The notes: generated from the letters alone by a model not told the origin. DNA of 16,194 nt from F23-B02 sp963632825 (GCA_963632825.1 CAVGWF010000070.1:1-16194); one strand, 5' to 3'; counted from the first letter of the stretch, positions 9,201 to 16,057 are shown. Translations and numbers: made by a program.

Positions 9201-10276
9201 GCGGCGAGCTCCACGGTCTCATGGAAAGCGGCGAGCTGTGCTATATAATTTACACCGGTGCCGTAAAGGACGCCACAATGGGCGACTACATCTCCCTGCA
9301 CCGCCGCGCCATGCAGCTCGGTATTCCCTGCCTGACCTCGCTCGACACGGCAAACGCTCTTGCGCAGATGATGGAGAGCCGCTACAGCCAGAACAGCACC
9401 GAGCTTGTCGATATAAACGCCATGCGCAAGTGGCGCAGGCGCATAAGCTTCACGAAGATGCACAGCTGCGGCAACGACTATATCTTCATAGAGAACTTTG
9501 ACAACGGCATAAGCTGTCCGGAATCGCTTTGCGTGAGTCTCTGTCAGCCGCATTACGGCATAGGCGGCGACGGTATAGTGCTTATCGAAAGCTCAAGTAT
9601 AGCTGATGTAAAAATGCGCTCGTTCAACCGCGACGGCTCTGAGGGCAAGATGGCCGGCAACAACATTCGCTGTGTGGGCAAGTACATGTACGACGAGGGA
9701 TATATCCGCCGGGAGTATATAAGTGTCGAGACTTGCAGCGGCATACACCGTCTGCGTCTGTTCGTGCGCGACGGCAAGGTCAGCTCGGTGCTTGTCGATA
9801 TGGGCAGTGCAGAGCTGCGTGCCGAAAAGATACCGGCGGTATGCAGCAGCGAAAGGATGATAAACTACCCTCTGACGGTCGGAGGCAAGGAATACCTTGT
9901 GAGCTGCGTGTCGGTAGGAAATCCGCACTGCGTTGTGTTCTGCGACGCGATAGATGCACTGGAGCTTGATAAGATCGGGCCCGCCTTCGAGTTCTCACCC
10001 GCCTTCCCCGAGAGGATAAACACCGAGTTTGTCCGCGTTGTTAACAAAACCACCCTGCGAATGCGCGTGTGGGAGCGCGGCAGCGGTGAAACGCTCGCCT
10101 GCGGTACCGGCGCGTGTGCGGCCGTTATTGCAGCCTGCGAGTCCGGCTACTGCGACAAGGGAAGCGATGTTACCGTGAGTCTTCTCGGCGGCGAGATGAC
10201 GGTAAACTATACCGACGGCGGCGTAACGCTTCTCGGCGACGCGACCGAGGTCTACCGCGGCAGCTTCGAATACTGA
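6245..10276 (+). CDS. carB-dapF: CarB-DapF fusion: carbamoyl phosphate synthase large subunit with C-terminal diaminopimelate epimerase domain
   Basis: A single reading frame of 1343 residues. Residues 1 to ~1060 are a complete CarB: two ATP-grasp halves, each opening with GSGP(I)xIGQ (near residues 15 and 550), the ENLDPVGIHTGDSI segment, and a C-terminal MGS-like allosteric domain (~940-1050). Residues ~1066-1343 are a complete DapF: KMHSCGNDY (Asn1077), NRDGSE, SVGNPHCVVF, INTEF, ERGSGETLACGTGAC with Cys1286. DapF interconverts LL- and meso-diaminopimelate for lysine and cell-wall synthesis. The motif that should read C-G-N-G/A-x-R reads A-G-N-N-I-R, so the first catalytic Cys is Ala1137. 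The joint (ELVDINAMRKWRRR) has an in-frame ATG at 9422 but no ribosome site before it. I start at ATG 6245, spaced correctly from GGGAGG (6231-6236); an in-frame GTG at 6236 overlaps that site. Epimerase activity is uncertain. Confidence 0.93.
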   Translation: MPKDKSIHKVLVIGSGPIVIGQAAEFDYAGAQACRILREEGINVVLVNSNPATIMTDKQLADEIYLEPLTAQTVARIIEKERPDSLLAGLGGQTGLTIAMQLSRDGTLAKYGVRLLGTDIDAIDKAEDRELFRETLQKMGQPLIPSATADDLGTALRIASEIGYPVIVRPAFTLGGSGGGIAETEDELRIIAKSGLDMSPITQILVEKCISGWKEIEFETMRDSAGNVIAVCSMENLDPVGIHTGDSIVVAPALTLADKEYQMLRSAALDIISEIGIVGGCNCQFALNPDSFEYAVIEVNPRVSRSSALASKATGYPIAKISTRIALGYTLDEIKNDITGKTCACFEPTLDYVVVKLPKWPFDKFAGSSRKLGTQMKATGEVMAIAPCFEMALMKAVRGAEISLDTLNAAPLSASPVTERLHEQNDHRIFTVFEAIKSGISLETIHDITKIDLWFLSKLKVLADYEAELAAGMSTELYLRGKHLGYTDDALKRLSGAVSLPEFHMSYKMVDTCGAEFDAQTPYFYSCCEKVCEARSFGRSGKPVVMVLGSGPIRIGQGIEFDYSSVHCVWTLREMGYDVVIVNNNPETVSTDYDTADRLYFEPLTPEDVMNIINVEHPVGVVVAFGGQTAIKLTQFLDKSGIAILGTSAESIDIAEDRSRFDALLESFGISRPKGMGVSCLEEALDAAQTLGYPVLLRPSYVIGGQNMTISRSPEQTERYMRTILSGGIDNPVLVDKYMPGTEIEVDVISDGESVLIPGIMEHIERAGVHSGDSIAVYPPYNLSDKDLDKICACSQKLALALGTKGLVNIQYLIYQDELYVIEVNPRASRTVPYISKVTDVPMVDLASKIMLGAKLRDLGYGSGLHQTPPYFAVKVPVFSFEKLSDANSILGPEMKSTGEVLGIGKTLAEALFKGLTAAGFRVPSLHGGSRPGVLLSVETNDYQDIISLARRFYQMGMKLYATVGTAEAIASLGIRVTPVHNATESGELHGLMESGELCYIIYTGAVKDATMGDYISLHRRAMQLGIPCLTSLDTANALAQMMESRYSQNSTELVDINAMRKWRRRISFTKMHSCGNDYIFIENFDNGISCPESLCVSLCQPHYGIGGDGIVLIESSSIADVKMRSFNRDGSEGKMAGNNIRCVGKYMYDEGYIRREYISVETCSGIHRLRLFVRDGKVSSVLVDMGSAELRAEKIPAVCSSERMINYPLTVGGKEYLVSCVSVGNPHCVVFCDAIDALELDKIGPAFEFSPAFPERINTEFVRVVNKTTLRMRVWERGSGETLACGTGACAAVIAACESGYCDKGSDVTVSLLGGEMTVNYTDGGVTLLGDATEVYRGSFEY

Positions 10277-10279
10277 CGG

Positions 10280-10327
10280 CATGAAAAATACCGCTGCGAT
10301 CACATGATCGCGGCGGTATTTTTCATG
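10280..10327 (+). terminator. Terminator of the arg-car operon
   Basis: A near-perfect palindrome starting 3 bases after the carB-dapF stop. The stem of about 20 bp (AAAAATACCGCTGCGATC pairing with GATCGCGGCGGTATTTTT, one G-U wobble) has an ACAT loop at 10302-10305. The arm ends in a T-run on the + strand and the A-run gives a T-run on the - strand, so it could stop transcription in both directions. A further 8-bp hairpin (10332-10339 with 10352-10359) follows, without a T-run. Confidence 0.85.
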
Positions 10328-10366
10328 CTCAGCGGCAGCGGAAAGATACTGGCTGCCGCCGAGAGC

Positions 10367-10402
10367 AAAAAAACCTCCCTTGTCCTTACCGACAAAGGAG
10401 GT
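10367..10402 (-). terminator. Terminator of tRNA-Gln
   Basis: On the - strand, just downstream of the tRNA, ACCTCCTTTGTC pairs with GACAAGGGAGGT around a 6-base loop (one G-U pair) and is followed by seven T residues. This is a standard intrinsic terminator for a single-gene tRNA transcript. Confidence 0.88.
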
Positions 10403-10407
10403 CTATC

Positions 10408-10481
10408 TGGCAGCGGATGAAGGATTCGAACCCTCACAAACGGAGTCAGAGTCCGGTGTGCTACCATTACACAAATCCGCT
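10408..10481 (-). tRNA. tRNA-Gln (anticodon CTG)
   Basis: 74 bases with encoded CCA. Acceptor AGCGGAT pairs with ATCCGCT, followed by G73 and CCA. The D-arm is GTGT/GCAC with a GG-containing loop; the anticodon loop CTCTGAC at 10445-10451 has T33, anticodon CTG (10447-10449) and A37; the T-arm GAGGG/CCTTC encloses TTCGAAT. The outermost anticodon-stem pair is a C-T mismatch; the rest fits. It reads CAG codons. It has its own promoter and terminator on the - strand. Confidence 0.95.
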
Positions 10482-10494
10482 AAGCGCAAAAGCT

Positions 10495-10522
10495 ATTATA
10501 CAGTAAAATCGGAATTTGTCAA
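10495..10522 (-). promoter_or_regulatory. Promoter of tRNA-Gln
   Basis: Full-consensus sigma-A type promoter on the - strand: TTGACA (10522-10517), 16-base spacer, TATAAT (10500-10495). The predicted start lies about 7 bases upstream of the mature tRNA end, as is common for tRNA genes. Confidence 0.9.
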
Positions 10523-10539
10523 TACCTAATCCGAAATTT

Positions 10540-10576
10540 TTAAATAAAAGCTGCGGCCGTATTTGACCGCAGCTTT
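10540..10576 (-). terminator. Terminator of the pyrR-uraA operon
   Basis: On the - strand, 17 bases after the uraA stop, AAAGCTGCGG pairs with CCGCAGCTTT over 10 bp around a 10-base loop, followed by TATTTAAAAATTT. The T-run is interrupted but the position is right for ending the operon just before the tRNA promoter. Confidence 0.8.
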
Positions 10577-10593
10577 GTTCTTATTGATATTCC

Positions 10594-11955
10594 TTATCTT
10601 ACGATGAAGTTAACGGAGGTGTCGCCCTGCTCGTCAACGCCGAACTCGTAGTCCTTGCCGGGCAGGATCGCGTTTACGATGATGCCGACGATGGAAGCCA
10701 CTGCGAGACCGGAGAGGGAGACGATGCCGATCTGGATGCTGCCGACGGAGTAGTTGATGCCGATCGCAAGAACGAGGATGAGAGCTGCCACGATGACATT
10801 GCGGCTGTTGGTGAAGTCAACCTTGTTCTCAACGACATTGCGGACACCGACCGCGGAGATCATACCGTAGAGTATCAGGGAGATGCCGCCGATGGTCGCA
10901 GTGGGCATTGCGGTGATGAGAGCCGCAAACTTCGGGCAGAAGGAGAAGATTATCGCAAAGCAGGCTGCTATGCGGATAACGCGGGGGTCATATACCTTGC
11001 TGAGTGCGAGAACGCCGGTGTTCTCACCGTAGGTTGTGTTTGCGGGTGCACCGAAGAGAGCTGCAAGGCTTGTTGCAAGACCGTCGCCCAGAAGGGTACG
11101 GTTGAGGCCGGGGTCAACGACATAGTTCTTGCCGACCGTGGAGGATATCGCGCAGATATCGCCGATGTGCTCGACCATGGTGGCCAGAGACAGCGGAACG
11201 ATGGTGAACACGGCGCTCAGGAGCATGCCGGTGTCAACATCCATATTGAACAGATGGAACACGCTTTTTTCCCATACGATGGGCAGTCCGAACCATTTTG
11301 CAGCCGCAACCGTTTCTGCGACATTTGCTCTCGCGGCGGGATCAACAATGACGGCGATAAGGTAAGAGCCGAGAACGCCGAGGAGGATGGGAATGATCTT
11401 TGCCATGCCCTTGCCCCAGATGTTGAAGTAGATGACTATAATTATGGCGGATGCTGCTATGAGCCAGTTGGAGTTGCAGTTGTTGATAGCCGAGGAGGAC
11501 AGGATCAGTCCGATGCAGATGATGATGGGACCGGTGACTATCGGGGGGAAGAACTGCATGACCTTCTTTACGCCGTAGGCCTTGAACAGGGCCGCGAGGA
11601 CGGCGTACATAAGTCCCGCGCAGGCAACGCCGAAGCAGGCGTAAACGAGCAGGTCGCTGTTTACGGGGACTCCTGCGGAGGAGTCAAAGCCGGTGATGGC
11701 ATTGTAGCCGCCGATGAATGCAAAGGATGAGCCGAGGAATGCCGGAACCTTGCGCTTTGTCAGCAGGTGGAACAGCAGAGTGCCGAGACCTGCAAACAGC
11801 AGAGTCGTTGCAATGTCTATACCTGTAAGGATGGGGACGAGAACAGTTGCGCCGAACATTGCGAACATGTGCTGAAGTCCGAGAATCAGCATTCTCGGTT
11901 TGCCAAGGGTGCGTGCGTCGTACACGGGTCCATTAATCACGGTTTTTTCTTTCAT
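10594..11955 (-). CDS. uraA: Uracil permease (NCS2 family)
   Basis: Predicted proton-coupled uracil importer of the inner membrane, 453 residues, with the many hydrophobic segments of the nucleobase-cation symporter 2 fold. Family signs include the N-terminal GLQHMFAMFGATVLVP motif (the NCS2 QH signature), PAFLGSSFAFIGGY, and the substrate-site segments MVEHIGDICA and APANTTYGENTGVLALS, which match the conserved Glu positions of E. coli UraA. It follows pyrR by 60 bases in the same direction, so it is expected to be under the pyrR leader attenuator, like the pyrR-pyrP arrangement of Bacillus. The start ATG at 11955 has GAGAGG 11 bases upstream. I see no second attenuator in the gap. A xanthine/uric-acid specificity is less likely given the pyrR partner. 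Confidence 0.93.
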   Translation of the reverse strand: MKEKTVINGPVYDARTLGKPRMLILGLQHMFAMFGATVLVPILTGIDIATTLLFAGLGTLLFHLLTKRKVPAFLGSSFAFIGGYNAITGFDSSAGVPVNSDLLVYACFGVACAGLMYAVLAALFKAYGVKKVMQFFPPIVTGPIIICIGLILSSSAINNCNSNWLIAASAIIIVIYFNIWGKGMAKIIPILLGVLGSYLIAVIVDPAARANVAETVAAAKWFGLPIVWEKSVFHLFNMDVDTGMLLSAVFTIVPLSLATMVEHIGDICAISSTVGKNYVVDPGLNRTLLGDGLATSLAALFGAPANTTYGENTGVLALSKVYDPRVIRIAACFAIIFSFCPKFAALITAMPTATIGGISLILYGMISAVGVRNVVENKVDFTNSRNVIVAALILVLAIGINYSVGSIQIGIVSLSGLAVASIVGIIVNAILPGKDYEFGVDEQGDTSVNFIVR

Positions 11956-12015
11956 TAGTGATTGTACCTCTCTTAGTGTAGTTTTGATTTATATAAAGGG
12001 TATTTGCTGACTGTA

Positions 12016-12555
12016 TCATTCCGTCTCCATAAGATACACGCCTGTTTCGCCGTCAAACTCCGGCAAACGGACCTCTATGAGCTCCGAGCGTGAGGTGGGG
12101 ACATTCTTACCGACATAGTCGGCTCTTATCGGCAGCTCGCGGTGACCGCGGTCGACAAGCACCGCAAACTGGATGCTGCGCGGACGGCCGGCGGAAAACA
12201 CCGCCTCTATTGCGGCTCTGGCTGTCCTTCCGGTGTAGAGCACATCATCGACCAGAACAACGCTTTTATCGTTCACATCCGTGCCGATATCGGCTCTGAG
12301 CAGGACGGGCTGCTCGCTCTCGCGGCTGAGATCGTCGCGGTAGAAGCGGATATCAACGCTGCCGCAGGGCACTTCTGCATCCTCGATCTTTCTTATGTTA
12401 TCCCGGATGCGCTCGGATATGGGCACTCCCCTTCTGCGGATGCCGATGAGCACCACATCATCTACGCCCTTGTTCTTCTCGGTTATCTCGTGGGATATTC
12501 TCATAAGCGCACGGCTCATTGCCGCCTCGTCCATAAGTCTTGCCTTGAGCTTCAC
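12016..12555 (-). CDS. pyrR: PyrR: pyrimidine operon attenuation protein / uracil phosphoribosyltransferase-like
   Basis: UMP-sensing RNA-binding regulator of pyrimidine genes, 179 residues, PRTase fold. The PRPP motif is VVLVDDVLYTGRTAR (99-113); the C-terminal VLVDRGHRELPIRADYVGKN(V/I)PTS segment is nearly the same as in Bacillus PyrR. I start at the GTG codon at 12555 because GGGGTGAT lies just before it and the protein then aligns residue for residue with Bacillus subtilis PyrR (Asp9, Arg19, His22). A frame extended 37 residues upstream would translate the attenuator leader and has no family similarity. Thr18 of Bacillus PyrR is Met here; otherwise the RNA-binding N-terminal helix looks normal. 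It presumably controls its own operon with uraA, and perhaps other pyr genes outside the window. Confidence 0.95.
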   Translation of the reverse strand: MKLKARLMDEAAMSRALMRISHEITEKNKGVDDVVLIGIRRRGVPISERIRDNIRKIEDAEVPCGSVDIRFYRDDLSRESEQPVLLRADIGTDVNDKSVVLVDDVLYTGRTARAAIEAVFSAGRPRSIQFAVLVDRGHRELPIRADYVGKNVPTSRSELIEVRLPEFDGETGVYLMETE

Positions 12556-12567
12556 TGTATCACCCCG

Positions 12568-12605
12568 AACAAAAGAAAATCGCCCTGCCGAAAACCGACA
12601 AGACG
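12568..12605 (-). terminator. Attenuator terminator in the pyrR leader
   Basis: Read on the - strand: CGUCUUGUCG (12605-12596), loop GUUUU, CGGCAGGGCG (12590-12581), then AUUUUCUUUUGUU. All ten positions pair, with three G-U wobbles. It ends about 13 bases before the pyrR GTG start. Its 3' arm overlaps the sequence (12583-12576) that can pair with 12655-12648, so terminator and antiterminator cannot form together. Confidence 0.7.
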
Positions 12606-12647
12606 CACAAGAACATGTCCCCCAAGCATGAGGGATACACAATATCT

Positions 12648-12684
12648 GCGATTTTGCCGGCTTCACGGAACCGCCTTAAAAATC
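12648..12684 (-). promoter_or_regulatory. PyrR-binding hairpin and antiterminator strand in the pyrR leader
   Basis: On the - strand GATTTT (12684-12679) pairs with AAAATC (12655-12650), enclosing GGUUCCGUGAAGCC (12672-12659). That apical loop matches the PyrR-binding consensus ARUCCNGNGAGGYU at most positions, with GG/CC replacing AR/YU as the closing pairs. The 3' strand AAAATCGC (12655-12648) is also an exact 8-base complement of GCGATTTT (12583-12576) at the terminator. PyrR-UMP binding to the first hairpin would thus free the terminator to form. Assigned by pattern and pairing, not by a covariance search. Confidence 0.65.
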
Positions 12685-12695
12685 TTTTCTATGAG

Positions 12696-12724
12696 ATTAT
12701 ACTTGCTTATTAACAGTTTTGCAA
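12696..12724 (-). promoter_or_regulatory. Promoter of pyrR-uraA
   Basis: On the - strand TTGCAA (12724-12719), 17-base spacer, TATAAT (12701-12696). Predicted start near 12689, giving a ~134-base leader that contains all three attenuator elements. Confidence 0.8.
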
Positions 12725-12753
12725 CACCTTTTTTCCTTTTCGGACGATATTAC

Positions 12754-12782
12754 AAAACCCACGGCAAATTGCCGCGGGTTTT
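12754..12782 (-). terminator. Terminator of the metK operon
   Basis: On the - strand, 3 bases after the nitrilase stop codon, AAAACCCGCGGCA pairs with TGCCGTGGGTTTT (one G-T wobble) around a 3-base loop. The arm itself ends in TTTT. It separates the metK operon from the pyrR promoter. Confidence 0.85.
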
Positions 12783-12785
12783 AGC

Positions 12786-13610
12786 TTATTTTGCTACATT
12801 ATATACATCCTCGCGCAGATGAAGGAAGGTCGGAAGCTGTCTGCGCACCGAGGTGACCTCGTCAAGATCTATATCGCAATAGAGTATCTGCTCTTTCTCG
12901 TCGCACGACGCGAGCACCATACCGAAGGGACCTGCGACGGTGGAATGACCCCAGCACTCATAGTCAAAGCCCTCATACCGTGCTGCCGATGCACCCACAA
13001 AGTAGAGCTCATTATCCATGGCTCTCGCACGGATGCTCAGCTCCCAGTGTCGGGGACCTGTGGTCATATTAAACTGAGCCGGGCAGAATATCACCTGTGC
13101 ACCGCGCTTTGCCTCGGCGCGGGCAAGCTCCGGAAAGCGGATGTCAAAGCAAACCATAACTCCCATTTTGCCGAAGCGGGTATTGAAAACGGTGATCTCA
13201 TTTCCCGCAGCAAAGCTGTTGGATTCCTTGAATCTGACTCCACCCTCAATATCAACATCAAAAAGGTGGACCTTTCTGTGTCTGGCTATCTGCTCTCCGT
13301 TCTCGTCATACACAAAGCAGGTGTTGTACAGCACATCCCCGCACTTTTCAGGCACCGAGCCGCCAACGAGGATAACTCCGTTTTCTCGCGCCCAGTGTGA
13401 CATCGCCTCCCTGCTTTCACCGTTCTCGGCAGCGGCAAACCGGTGGAAATACTTCTTTGAGTACGGGCAGTTCCACATCTCCGGCAAAACGACCGCTGCT
13501 GCGCCGTTTTTTGCAGCCTCGGCTATCATACGCCGAGCCTTATCCATGGTAAGCTGCTTATCAAGCTCAGTTCTGAGCTGGATAACGGCTAACTTAAGCT
13601 TTTTTTCCAT
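12786..13610 (-). CDS. Nitrilase-superfamily amidase, omega-amidase (Nit2-like)
   Basis: Carbon-nitrogen hydrolase, 274 residues, most like Nit2/omega-amidase, which hydrolyses alpha-ketoglutaramate and alpha-ketosuccinamate. The catalytic triad is visible: Glu44 in LPEMWN, Lys113 in HRKVHLFD, Cys154 in VCFDIRFPE. Nit2-type features include FDVDIEGGVRFKES, NMTTGPRHWELSIRARAMDN and WGHSTVAGPFG. I choose the ATG at 13610, spaced six bases from GAGGTG; an in-frame GTG at 13619 lies inside that ribosome site. The site overlaps the stop codon of the DUF1643 gene, so translation is probably coupled. Being in the SAM-riboswitch operon with metK suggests a role in methionine salvage, where glutamine transaminase yields alpha-ketoglutaramate; the substrate is inferred, and another small omega-amide is possible. 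Confidence 0.85.
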   Translation of the reverse strand: MEKKLKLAVIQLRTELDKQLTMDKARRMIAEAAKNGAAAVVLPEMWNCPYSKKYFHRFAAAENGESREAMSHWARENGVILVGGSVPEKCGDVLYNTCFVYDENGEQIARHRKVHLFDVDIEGGVRFKESNSFAAGNEITVFNTRFGKMGVMVCFDIRFPELARAEAKRGAQVIFCPAQFNMTTGPRHWELSIRARAMDNELYFVGASAARYEGFDYECWGHSTVAGPFGMVLASCDEKEQILYCDIDLDEVTSVRRQLPTFLHLREDVYNVAK

Positions 13611-13620
13611 TGTATTCACC

Positions 13621-14240
13621 TCAAAGGCAGTTTTTAAGATAAGAAGCTATATCAAATTCTTCGGTGAGTGCGTCCCTGCGCAGATACAGCGGGTGGTGCG
13701 GATGTCCCTTGACGGATTTCCTTCCCACACTGTACCACTTTGCCTCATATTCTTCGCCGATGCGTACCATGTCGAGGACGCAGTTTCTGAGATACGGGCG
13801 CTTTTCTATTATAGTCCCCCATGCTGCCCACACGGCGGGTCGCACACCCTCGCCCACATTTTTCAGTATGTACTCAAATGCCCGCATATTCTCGCAATGC
13901 AGCTTTTCGTTGAGCTCAGTGTCCATATCGTCTGGATTAGTTGCGCGCTGGGCATAGACATTGAACATCATCCAGCTGTCATATCCGTTGCCCTGCGCAA
14001 TTCGTGCAACGCTTTTAAGCGTGTTGTCAAGGTCATCCGGGGCGGCGGTGGACGGGTTTATTCCGATGCAGATGAGCGGATTCCTGCCGCGGGTGCCAAG
14101 GATATAACGGTAGTCGGCATAATGATCGGGCACATACAGCCATTTATCCGCATCATAATCTCCTCGGCTGCCTGACTCTGCAAGCGCCTCATCAAAGCTC
14201 TCGACATTGAGCAGGCTGCTTTCACAGCTCGGTATGTGCA

Positions 14241-14241
<1 letters not shown>
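13621..14241 (-). CDS. DUF1643 domain protein, function unknown
   Basis: A 206-residue cytoplasmic protein with the DUF1643 pattern: YRYILGTRGRNPLICIGINPSTAAPDDLDNTLKSV near residues 44-78, then an alternating hydrophobic strand (SWMMFNVYAQRATNP) and a conserved AAWG segment, ending with KGHPHHPLYLRRD. No signal peptide or membrane segment. I know of no firm function for the family; the INPSTA motif and small alpha/beta look do not let me name a reaction. Its ATG shares one base with the metK stop (TAATG), and its stop lies in the ribosome site of the amidase gene, so it is the middle gene of a tight SAM-regulated operon. That context suggests a role near SAM or methionine chemistry, which is inference only. 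Confidence 0.83.
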
Positions 14242-15422
<1,181 letters not shown>

Positions 15423-15466
15423 TTTCTTTTCCTCCGAAAATTTTATTTCCGAACACTCAGGCAATT

Positions 15467-15492
15467 AAAAAAACTCCGTCTGACCGACGGAG
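15467..15492 (-). terminator. SAM riboswitch expression-platform terminator
   Basis: On the - strand CTCCGTC, loop GGTCA, GACGGAG, then TTTTTTT. The loop GGTCA (15485-15481) is complementary to TGACC (15507-15503) just after the aptamer, a likely antiterminator contact when SAM is absent. It sits between the aptamer and the metK ribosome site. Confidence 0.9.
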
Positions 15493-15511
15493 CAGCAAGT
15501 TTGGTCATAAG

Positions 15512-15605
15512 CCTCATCTTTCGATAATCACCGCCGGATTTGGCACCTTGCCTTCGCAGGTTGCCGGGCTTCACAGGGCCGTTCCCTCCACCACTCTTGA
15601 TAAGG
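15512..15605 (-). promoter_or_regulatory. SAM-I (S-box) riboswitch aptamer
   Basis: The metK leader on the - strand has the classic S-box order: P1 5' arm CCUUAUC (15605-15599) with CAAGAG, then the kink-turn region GGAGGGAACGGCCCUGUGAA, GCCCGGCAACC, the AAGGUGCCAAAUCC segment, and P1 3' arm GAUGAGG (15518-15512) preceded by CGAAA. The arms pair over 7 bp with one G-U. With SAM bound, P1 holds and the downstream terminator forms, switching off metK, the DUF1643 gene and the amidase gene together. This fold is very distinctive. Confidence 0.95.
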
Positions 15606-15623
15606 TGTTCAGTTTTCCTTAGC

Positions 15624-15651
15624 ATTATAGCAGATACGGCGGTTTTGTCAA
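15624..15651 (-). promoter_or_regulatory. Promoter of metK operon
   Basis: On the - strand TTGACA (15651-15646), 16-base spacer, TATAAT (15629-15624), both full consensus. Predicted start near 15617, about 12 bases before the riboswitch P1 arm. It lies back to back with the promoter of the DAHP synthase fragment; the two -35 boxes are 15 bases apart. Confidence 0.88.
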
Positions 15652-15666
15652 GCTCTATTTTCTATA

Positions 15667-15695
15667 GTGACAAAAAACCGCATATGCTGTATAAT
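15667..15695 (+). promoter_or_regulatory. Promoter of the DAHP synthase fragment
   Basis: On the + strand GTGACA (15667-15672), 17-base spacer, TATAAT (15690-15695). The sequence from the -35 box past the -10 box closely resembles the inverted metK promoter. The predicted leader is only ~20 bases, carrying CGGAGGCAG before the ATG at 15725. Confidence 0.75.
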
Positions 15696-15724
15696 GCTGT
15701 TATTAAATTATCGGAGGCAGAGCC

Positions 15725-16045
15725 ATGATAATCGTTTTGAAGCATGATGCGGCCCCGGAGCAGGTCGAGGATCTGAGATGCTGGATCCGCTGCCATGACC
15801 TCGAAGTTCAGACCGTCAAGGGCGGTCATCAGAGCGTTCTGGTCGTTATCGGCGATGCGGACAGGCTGGATGTTTCCTATATAGAGGATCTGGACACGGT
15901 TTCGTATGTGAAGCCGATCTCACAGCCGTATAAGCTTGCGGGGCGTGAATTGCACAATGAGAGCACCGTTATAGATATCGGCGGCGTCAAAATAGGCGGC
16001 GGGCATTTTGCGATGATCGCGGGACCTTGCTACGCCATTTTATAA
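15725..16045 (+). pseudogene. aroF: DAHP synthase (AroF/AroA type I-beta), truncated after N-terminal domain
   Basis: DAHP synthase condenses phosphoenolpyruvate and erythrose 4-phosphate, the first step of aromatic amino acid synthesis. The first ~102 residues match the Thermotoga-type enzyme: MIIVLKxDA start, a ferredoxin-like regulatory domain (to about residue 68), then ISQPYKLAGREL, TVIDIGGVKIGGG and IAGPC. The family continues with SVES and the whole TIM barrel, ~335 residues in total; here it reads YAIL and stops at 106 residues. No other frame resumes the protein in the bases that follow, which become AT-rich and then the tRNA-Ser promoter. So this is a 3' truncation, not a simple frameshift. 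Promoter, ribosome site and reading frame are undecayed, implying a recent break, a retained regulatory-domain peptide, or an assembly joint. Confidence 0.82.
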
Positions 16046-16057
16046 ATAATAAAATCC

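Noticed and set aside
9400..9460. Separate dapF gene starting at the internal ATG 9422
   Set aside because: No ribosome site, no stop codon for carB, and continuous frame; a fusion is the simpler reading, though expression data could change this.
10277..10593. Possible small protein gene in the 317-base gap after carB-dapF
   Set aside because: The gap is filled by a terminator, a small hairpin, tRNA-Gln with its own terminator and promoter, and the uraA terminator; no start with ribosome site seen.
12556..12666. 37-residue N-terminal extension of PyrR in the same frame
   Set aside because: It translates the attenuator leader, has no family similarity, and the GTG at 12555 has a ribosome site and gives exact alignment with Bacillus PyrR.
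13141..14175. Long open frame (344 codons) on the + strand opposite the amidase and DUF1643 genes
   Set aside because: Spans two well-supported genes on the other strand, with no motif and low-complexity Ser/Ala/Pro-rich content typical of antisense frames.
15423..15464. 14-residue extension of MetK
   Set aside because: It lies upstream of and across the GGAGG ribosome site, and MetK normally starts at the MSKRLFTSESVTEGHPDK position.
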